DNA of 17,618 bases from assembly GCA_964404285.1 (NCBI GenBank), contig CAYOJK010000031.1, positions 1 through 17,618 on the forward strand, written 5' to 3'. This DNA comes from JBASEY01 sp964404285. Lineage in GTDB: Bacteria; CSSED10-310. The notes under the pieces are model-generated. The model made no database searches and had not been told where the DNA came from. It saw only the letters and a list, made by a program, of their open reading frames with translations. Numbering within the stretch: the stretch's first letter is position 1; the number at the start of each line of letters is the position of its first letter. Made by a program: the position numbers and the translations under genes. Shown here piece by piece: positions 7,492 through 13,200 of this stretch.

Positions 7492-8730
7492 ATGAAAACT
7501 GGGCATTATCTGGGGATTAACGGCGCCGGCAGGATTGGTAAGTTGACGTTGTGGCATCATATTTTACGAGGATATTTCGATGGAATAGTCGTCAATTTCG
7601 GGCGGGAAGTCGGTAGGAGCTTGGAAGATGCCGTCGGCAGTTTGTGTTCCGATTCGACATACGGCCCCATGGAAAAGTTTTTGTTCGGCGTCAGCGCGAA
7701 ACGGGATGTGACAATTGTCGATGCCGACAAGGGCTTGATCAGTATGTTCGGCAAACCGGTCAGAATCTTGAGGGAAGCCAGAAATCCAAAAGATATTGCA
7801 TGGCGGGAAGCCGGGGTTCAGTTGGTAATCGATACGACAGGGGTTTTCGCTGATCCGACGGTTCCATCCGATGACCCCAAAGGCAGTATTCGCGGGCATT
7901 TGGATGCCGGCGCTAAAGTCGTCATCAACAGCGCACCGTTCAAAATCAAAGACAAATCATTGTCTGAACCCGGTGATGCTGCGATGTTGATTTACGGCAT
8001 CAATCATACCGATTACCAGCCGGGTGTGCATCGGGTTCTATCGGCAGCCTCCTGCACGACAACCGGCTTGGCGCATATGATCAAACCATTGCTTGATACC
8101 GAAGAAACATCGAAGATCATGACCGCTTCGATGTCAACAATACATGCAGCGACCAATTCGCAGAGTGTTTTGGATAACGTTCCGAAAACCAAAGCGACGG
8201 ACCTGAGAAAAAACCGGTCGATATTGAACAATATCATCCTGTCCACAACCGGCGCTGCGAAAGCATTGGAAAAAGTGTTGCCCGAGATTCGGCGTGTCGG
8301 CTTCATGGCCGACTCGGTCAGAATACCGACCAGCGCCGTGTCGTTGATCAACCTGAACGTGACGTTTCACACTGCTTTGAATGAATCGTACGAACCGATA
8401 ATCAACAAAGACTTTTTGAATGATATTTATCGAAAAGCGGCAGAAGGCGCTCATAACGGCCATTTGATCTATTCTGAAAAACAAAACGTCAGCGCAGACT
8501 TGATAGGAGTGCCGGCTGCGATAGTGATAGAAGGTAATGATACACACACACGAACAGCGTTTATCGATATACCGTGTGACATAGCGGCGGCGCAGGGCTT
8601 GAAAATCGATAAACCGATTCAGTTGCCGGTTACGCATGCCAAAATATTCGGCTGGTATGACAATGAATACGGTAGTTACACGTGTGCATTAGGTGATTTG
8701 GCGGAGTATATCGACAAGAAGATGGGTTGA
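7492..8730 (+). CDS. Divergent glyceraldehyde-3-phosphate dehydrogenase-like protein
   Basis: This 412-residue protein of the GAPDH fold is longer than the usual 330-340. The N-terminal NAD(P) motif is GINGAGRIGK. The catalytic Cys188 lies in SAASCTTTGLAHMIKPLL (usual SxxSCTTNxLAP), and the partner His218 is in STIHAATNSQSVLD. The substrate arginine is in ADSVRIPTSAVSLINLNV, and the C-terminal signature is KIFGWYDNEYGSYTCALGDL. The extra length lies mainly before the Cys (about residues 50-130). The second-strand motif reads VVNF where NAD-dependent enzymes have IND, so cofactor preference is uncertain. A strong AAAGGAGG site (7475-7482) serves either the ATG at 7492 or the GTG at 7489. It probably oxidises glyceraldehyde 3-phosphate or a related phospho-aldehyde. 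Its tight coupling to the PPDK-like gene suggests a shared pathway. Confidence 0.85.
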   Translation: MKTGHYLGINGAGRIGKLTLWHHILRGYFDGIVVNFGREVGRSLEDAVGSLCSDSTYGPMEKFLFGVSAKRDVTIVDADKGLISMFGKPVRILREARNPKDIAWREAGVQLVIDTTGVFADPTVPSDDPKGSIRGHLDAGAKVVINSAPFKIKDKSLSEPGDAAMLIYGINHTDYQPGVHRVLSAASCTTTGLAHMIKPLLDTEETSKIMTASMSTIHAATNSQSVLDNVPKTKATDLRKNRSILNNIILSTTGAAKALEKVLPEIRRVGFMADSVRIPTSAVSLINLNVTFHTALNESYEPIINKDFLNDIYRKAAEGAHNGHLIYSEKQNVSADLIGVPAAIVIEGNDTHTRTAFIDIPCDIAAAQGLKIDKPIQLPVTHAKIFGWYDNEYGSYTCALGDLAEYIDKKMG

Positions 8731-9140
8731 TGATGACAATCAAAACAGGAGCCATCATACTGATTGCTGTTGTTGCCGCGACGGTTGTGTTCGGGCAGGC
8801 GCAAGACAACGTTTCGGCGGCATTATCCTTTGCTTTCAGACATGGTAAAGCAGGTCGTTTGGCGGAATTTTTTCCGGAGCAAGGTCGGGTTCGGCTGGCG
8901 ATCGCCAGTGTGAATATCGCATCCGGTGATTATTCTTCGACACAAGCGGTAGCGCTGCTTCAGCAAGCATTCGATAATTTTGAAACCATTTCGTTGGCTC
9001 TGAATGGTGGGCGGGATGCTCTCAAAATTGAATGGAAAACTAAAAACCGGAATACCGGGGAACAGAAGAGCATCGTATTATATATCGCGATACAGACTCA
9101 TCAAAACACGTCAGTTATAACATCGATCAGAGGAAGCTGA
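8730..9140 (+). CDS. Secreted DUF4783-like small protein
   Basis: This is a 136-residue protein starting at an ATG that overlaps the preceding stop codon by one base (TGATG), typical of translational coupling. Residues 1 to about 23 form a signal peptide (short charged start, long hydrophobic core, then VFGQA). The rest fits the NTF2-like DUF4783 pattern: an AFRHGKAGRLAEFF helix and strand, VRLAI, then DYSSTQAVALLQQAFDNF, followed by strands ending in ITSIRGS. Proteins of this type are small periplasmic or exported proteins of unknown role, known mostly from the Bacteroidetes. It probably shares a transcript with the two genes before it. The domain name is assigned by pattern recognition only. 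Confidence 0.65.
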   Translation: MMTIKTGAIILIAVVAATVVFGQAQDNVSAALSFAFRHGKAGRLAEFFPEQGRVRLAIASVNIASGDYSSTQAVALLQQAFDNFETISLALNGGRDALKIEWKTKNRNTGEQKSIVLYIAIQTHQNTSVITSIRGS

Positions 9141-9213
9141 AAGGAAGAGCGCCGAGAGAAAATCGGGCACAGTTTGTCATCACAGATAGAGTTTTAGATC
9201 AAGCATATCGATT

Positions 9214-10968
9214 ATGATAAATACTATAAAAAACAAAAACTATTTGAAAGCCGTTTGTTTATTTATAATCGGCATATTGTTTTTATCGATTTTTTTCAAA
9301 ATGCCGTCATTTAGGGGATGGGACGAAGCGTTTTACATGTCTCAGATGAGTTCTGCGATTTTAGACAGGGATTTGATGTTGCAAAATGATCTGTTGATCT
9401 ATCCTAACGATGTATGTGAAAGAATTCGGTCAGTGTCGGTATTACGGCCGGACGGCGTGCACATCCATGCATTCAGTATCGGGCCGTCGGTTTTTTACAG
9501 TATGGTCATGATTCCGGTGTATGGATTCGGGGTTGAGCGATTCGGTTTGGGCGCAAGGCGGGCACTGGCATTATGGATAGTTTTTTTTGGAGTTCTTGGC
9601 TTAATGGGTCTCGATGGTATTTTAGCGGAGTTTGGATTTCGGGCTTCCACGCGATATATGGCGATTATTGCTGCGATTTTTTCGACACCCTTTTTGTGGT
9701 ACGGTACCCGAGATACTATTTCATCACATTTCCCGGCGACATTGGCGACGATATTCAGCCTGTTGTTCTGGATAAAATGGCTGAAGCATCCTCGGTATGG
9801 GGTTGCCTGGGCAGCCGGACTATGCTCAGGTTGGCTGGTGATAACCCGATGGCAGGCATTGGTGTTTTTATTGTGCGTATCACCGTCGATAGTGATCGAA
9901 ATGACCGAAAAATCCGGACGTTTGATACGTTTGAAAAGCTTGATCATTGGTTTGGTTTCGTTTCTTTTGGTGGTCGGTATTCAGATGAGCGTTTGGAGGA
10001 TTCATTATGGTATGTGGATTGCCCATCCGGTACACACAGGTTTTGTTGATTTGTCGTCACCGGATATGCTGCCTTTTACGTTCAGTGGATTTCATGGCCT
10101 GGTGCCATGGGCGCCGGGTCTACTGATCGGATGGATCGGCCTGATATGTATGGGGTTTCGAAAACAATCCGCTGCACATCGCTGGCTTGTTTGGGGTTTT
10201 CTGGCAGGGATGATCATACAATTTTATATCAACATATGTGTCTGGGATTGGTGGGGCGGAAGTTCGTATGGACCCCGAAGAATGACGTTTCTCCTGGCTC
10301 CTGCAACACTTGGCTGGGCATATATTCTGCAACGAAGCCACGGTTGGATGAGAATAATGCTCTCATTTATCGTGATTGCATGGGGTCTGTTCACGTTTTC
10401 AGCATATTCTGAAGGTGTTGACGATTTGAAATTGTTGTTCTCTGGAAAACCGGATACTTGGCGGCCAGTGGAATGCAAGGCGCCGGAAGATGCTATTGAA
10501 ACTCGGTGGGATCGATGGGAGGTTGGTTTTAAAAGGTTGACAAAATTTAATTTTGCATTGAAAGAACCGTCCAGAAAACGGCATCGGTGTGCGGCGAGTG
10601 TGCTTCTTGGATTGATAACAGGGCTGGCTGTACTGGTATACAGACTGTTGGATCGAGGTGGTTTGTTTAAAAAAATTATTCTGTCAGGCGCTACAATATA
10701 TGTTTTACTTGTTTTGATAGTTCTGAATGCGTGCTTTCCATCCAATGAACCCTGGCATGACCATTGGGCGGCGGTTGTCCGGGATCAACCGGCTCGATTA
10801 CCGGACGCGGAGGCGTCGGTCGGGTATCTGGAAGCTACTGAGCTCATTCGAGTGGTCACCCGGCTGAAACAACATGATTACCGGGATTTTCAGATGAAAG
10901 ATGCCGATAATTTAGAAATTTATCCTGGTATCACGTTACGAGCCGTGAATCATTGTATAGAAAACTGA
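9214..10968 (+). CDS. Polytopic GT-C-type glycosyltransferase-like membrane protein
   Basis: This is a 584-residue membrane protein with about ten or more hydrophobic segments. After the first helix (residues about 10-28) the first outer loop contains FRGWDEAFYMSQ, the acidic Asp-Glu motif where ArnT/PMT-type (GT-C fold) enzymes hold the catalytic Asp. Long loops follow, with RPDG, IGPSVFY and DTISSHFPA. Such enzymes move sugars from polyprenyl-phosphate donors onto lipids or proteins on the outer side of the inner membrane. The last 80 residues are mostly soluble. No clear ribosome binding site precedes the ATG at 9214, and 73 bases separate it from the previous gene, so it may have its own promoter. 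The 3' end overlaps the convergent aminopeptidase gene by 19 bases. The family call rests on topology and one motif; it could be an unrelated membrane protein. Confidence 0.6.
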   Translation: MINTIKNKNYLKAVCLFIIGILFLSIFFKMPSFRGWDEAFYMSQMSSAILDRDLMLQNDLLIYPNDVCERIRSVSVLRPDGVHIHAFSIGPSVFYSMVMIPVYGFGVERFGLGARRALALWIVFFGVLGLMGLDGILAEFGFRASTRYMAIIAAIFSTPFLWYGTRDTISSHFPATLATIFSLLFWIKWLKHPRYGVAWAAGLCSGWLVITRWQALVFLLCVSPSIVIEMTEKSGRLIRLKSLIIGLVSFLLVVGIQMSVWRIHYGMWIAHPVHTGFVDLSSPDMLPFTFSGFHGLVPWAPGLLIGWIGLICMGFRKQSAAHRWLVWGFLAGMIIQFYINICVWDWWGGSSYGPRRMTFLLAPATLGWAYILQRSHGWMRIMLSFIVIAWGLFTFSAYSEGVDDLKLLFSGKPDTWRPVECKAPEDAIETRWDRWEVGFKRLTKFNFALKEPSRKRHRCAASVLLGLITGLAVLVYRLLDRGGLFKKIILSGATIYVLLVLIVLNACFPSNEPWHDHWAAVVRDQPARLPDAEASVGYLEATELIRVVTRLKQHDYRDFQMKDADNLEIYPGITLRAVNHCIEN

Positions 10969-12488
10969 TCCAGGTTTCGGTTTAGAAGCCGGAAAAACTC
11001 TATGAGTGTCATAGCGGGAATTCCTGTAACGTATTCCGGGTTACCGTATAGGGGGTCATCCGCGGCGGGTGTGACGACGCGGCCAAGATCGATATGCAGC
11101 CATGGGAGTCCTTTCTTTATGAAGGTTTCCAGGAATAGTGCGGCGGTGATACCCTTGGGACCTCCCCCGTCATTTTTGATATTGGCGATCACGCTTTTCA
11201 GGAACGGTCTGTAGGCTTGCTCCAGAGGTAAGCGCCAAAATTTTTCCAAGCTGAGTTGTTGTGCTTGTTCAATCAGGTGGTTCATACGTGAATCATTAGT
11301 AAAATATCCACACATCAGGTTTCCCAAAGCTCTACCGACAGCGCCTGTGAGAGTGGCGACATCGACCATAGCGTTCAAAGGATATTTATCTTGAAGGTAC
11401 ATGAATGCATCCGCCAAGATCAGGCGGCCTTCACAGTCCGTGTTGGTGACTTCGACGGAAATATCCCAGCGTGTTTTGAATACGTCCGCTGGGCGATAGG
11501 CTTTGGCATCCAGCATGTTTTCTGCGATGGGTATGGCGCAAACGACATTGTAATCCAGGTTCAGGTTGCGAATGACCGATAGGGTGCCGATGACCGCTGC
11601 TGCGCCGGCCATATCCTCCCGCATGAACGGTAGCGATTCGGGGGATTTCAGCATTAAACCTCCTGCATCGAACGTCACGGCTTTACCGACGATACCCAGG
11701 CAGAACGATCGTTCCGGTTTGATATCTTCCACTATCAGCAATCGCGGCGTCTCACTTCCCCCCTGGCCGACAGCGCGCAACAGGTTAAGGTTTTCTTCCC
11801 GCAAATCCGGTTCTTGCAGGCTGTGTAGAACAAACGACGAATCGACCAGGTGATTTTTAATCAGCGCCTCAAAGAGTGCAGGTGTTTTGTTATTTGCGGA
11901 TTCATTGGTCAAATGCCGTGAAATATTGCTGACTTGGATGTTGTGTGCGGCATCGGCCAACGCGGATTTAGCGTGATTGATATCCATGTAATTCGGTATG
12001 ACCACCGTCATTTTTCCCAATGGAAACGGTTTCCGCTCCCGAAAATATTTTGAAAATGTATAGGATCCGATAGCGATACCTTCGATAAATGGTTTGATCG
12101 AACAGGTCAATTCCATATTTTTCGGGATTGCCAAGTCCAGGATCATGCTATGGATATTCATGTGGGCGACACGTTGGGCCAGCAGAGCGCCTGCGTTCTG
12201 ATAGGTTCGGGAATTACGGTCTTTCCTGGAGCCGAGGCCGACATAGATATGAACGGATTCGTCAACATTGTTGGGTATATTCATAAAAAGCTCACCCAAA
12301 TCACCTTTGAATGAACCCAGGTCACGGGCGCGAGTCAGAAGTGTTGCCTGATCAGCGCTGAATCGTTTTTGTTTGGCCAAGGATTCAGCCAGGCCTTCCA
12401 GGGTTAAAAGATGGACGATCATGTCGCCTTTGTTGATCACAAGGTCTTTTTGGTAAACGATATCTATAAATAATTTATCATCTTGCAC
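10950..12488 (-). CDS. M17 leucyl aminopeptidase
   Basis: This is a cytoplasmic two-metal aminopeptidase of the M17 family, 512 residues. The start is GTG at 12488, with GGAGGAG five bases upstream. An in-frame ATG at 12548 would pass through this site and is rejected. The C-terminal catalytic domain has VGKAVTFDAGGLMLK (Lys269, Asp274, Lys281), MREDMAGAAAV (Asp292) and the family signature NTDCEGRLILADAF (Asp351, Glu353, Arg355). These are the same seven residues as in E. coli PepA, with numbering shifted by one. The signature has Cys where most members have Ala. The N-terminal 180 residues form the usual less conserved domain. It releases N-terminal amino acids from peptides. It is a single gene, convergent with the GT-C-like gene and divergent from the Hpt gene. 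Confidence 0.92.
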   Translation of the reverse strand: MQDDKLFIDIVYQKDLVINKGDMIVHLLTLEGLAESLAKQKRFSADQATLLTRARDLGSFKGDLGELFMNIPNNVDESVHIYVGLGSRKDRNSRTYQNAGALLAQRVAHMNIHSMILDLAIPKNMELTCSIKPFIEGIAIGSYTFSKYFRERKPFPLGKMTVVIPNYMDINHAKSALADAAHNIQVSNISRHLTNESANNKTPALFEALIKNHLVDSSFVLHSLQEPDLREENLNLLRAVGQGGSETPRLLIVEDIKPERSFCLGIVGKAVTFDAGGLMLKSPESLPFMREDMAGAAAVIGTLSVIRNLNLDYNVVCAIPIAENMLDAKAYRPADVFKTRWDISVEVTNTDCEGRLILADAFMYLQDKYPLNAMVDVATLTGAVGRALGNLMCGYFTNDSRMNHLIEQAQQLSLEKFWRLPLEQAYRPFLKSVIANIKNDGGGPKGITAALFLETFIKKGLPWLHIDLGRVVTPAADDPLYGNPEYVTGIPAMTLIEFFRLLNRNLDQFSIQ

Positions 12489-12567
12489 GTCATCTCCTCC
12501 GCATGCAAATTTCAATCCGGAGCATATCGTTTTTTTTGGAGTCGTCAATATAAATCTATAATGTATC

Positions 12568-12597
12568 TTGATTAATGATCACTTATATTGGTATACT
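12568..12597 (+). promoter_or_regulatory. Sigma-70-type promoter of Hpt gene
   Basis: TTGATT (12568-12573), an 18-base spacer and TATACT (12592-12597) are preceded by TGG, giving an extended -10. Transcription would begin near 12604, leaving a leader of about 70 bases before the Hpt start. Confidence 0.55.
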
Positions 12598-12675
12598 TCG
12601 AAATAGGACAATGATTGAGATAATCTTGGAAAGCCAATTTAGAGGTATATCCAGGGTGAGAAAGTATCGGTACAA

Positions 12676-13065
12676 ATGAGTACAAGATCGATAGATAGAA
12701 AATTGGATCTAGATAACCACCCAGACTGGAATGTCGTGTTTAACGAGGACGGTTTGTTGGAAAAACTGGATCATGATGTTGCTGTTTTTCAGGAGGTTAT
12801 TCAGGTATTCATCGAAGATGTATCCGATCGAATCGAGCGTTTGGCTGATATGGTGGATTCGTTTGATTTTAAACATATTGCCGATGAAGCTCATACGATC
12901 AAGGGTGCAGCGGCGACGATCGAGGCCGGGCTGTTCAAGAAAGCGGCTTTTGACTTGGAATCAAATGCAGTTGGTGGGAATGGGTCAGGGGTAATCGAGA
13001 CGTATGGCAGGTTAAAAGCCGGATTTGATTATTTAAAAGAAATTCTCGAAAAAACAATCAATTGA
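12676..13065 (+). CDS. Stand-alone Hpt phosphotransfer protein
   Basis: This is a 129-residue cytoplasmic protein with one Hpt four-helix domain (residues about 25-127). The phospho-accepting His73 sits in DEAHTIKGAAATIEA, matching the HxxKG motif of Hpt proteins, and is followed by the LE.NA segment typical of the third helix. Hpt proteins carry phosphate between receiver domains in multistep two-component relays. No histidine kinase or receiver gene is present in the window, so its partners lie elsewhere. The ribosome binding site is weak (AGGGTGAG lies too far upstream). It has its own promoter and is divergent from the aminopeptidase gene. Confidence 0.88.
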   Translation: MSTRSIDRKLDLDNHPDWNVVFNEDGLLEKLDHDVAVFQEVIQVFIEDVSDRIERLADMVDSFDFKHIADEAHTIKGAAATIEAGLFKKAAFDLESNAVGGNGSGVIETYGRLKAGFDYLKEILEKTIN

Positions 13066-13084
13066 CATCCTCTATTTCGGGTTG

Positions 13085-13100
13085 TGGCATAGGATATGCA
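13085..13100 (+). promoter_or_regulatory. Possible sigma-54 promoter for cohesin-like gene
   Basis: TGGCATAGGATATGCA resembles the -24/-12 consensus TGGCAC-N5-TTGCA, with GG and GC exactly ten bases apart. It would give a leader of about 90 bases before 13201. An overlapping TTGACA (13062-13067) with 17-base spacing meets only a poor -10 (TGGCAT), so the sigma class is undecided. Confidence 0.3.
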
Positions 13101-13200
13101 TAACTGCTTGATGCGTATTATCGGCATGGAATTTTTCCTTGTCGGGTGCTAGTATCACGCCGTTTTTGACGTACGATTCGATTCAGGGAGGATGTAAAAT

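Noticed and set aside
9141..9213. Possible terminator or promoter before the GT-C-like gene
   Set aside because: The GC-rich arms near 9150-9172 do not pair consistently, and no -35/-10 pair with proper spacing was found.
12489..12548. Longer aminopeptidase start at ATG 12548
   Set aside because: It would translate through the GGAGGAG site. The GTG at 12488 has ideal spacing and puts the catalytic residues one position from E. coli PepA numbering.
13166..13171. TTGACG as a -35 box for the cohesin-like gene
   Set aside because: Correct spacing would put the -10 within the ribosome binding site (about 13189-13194), where the sequence does not match.
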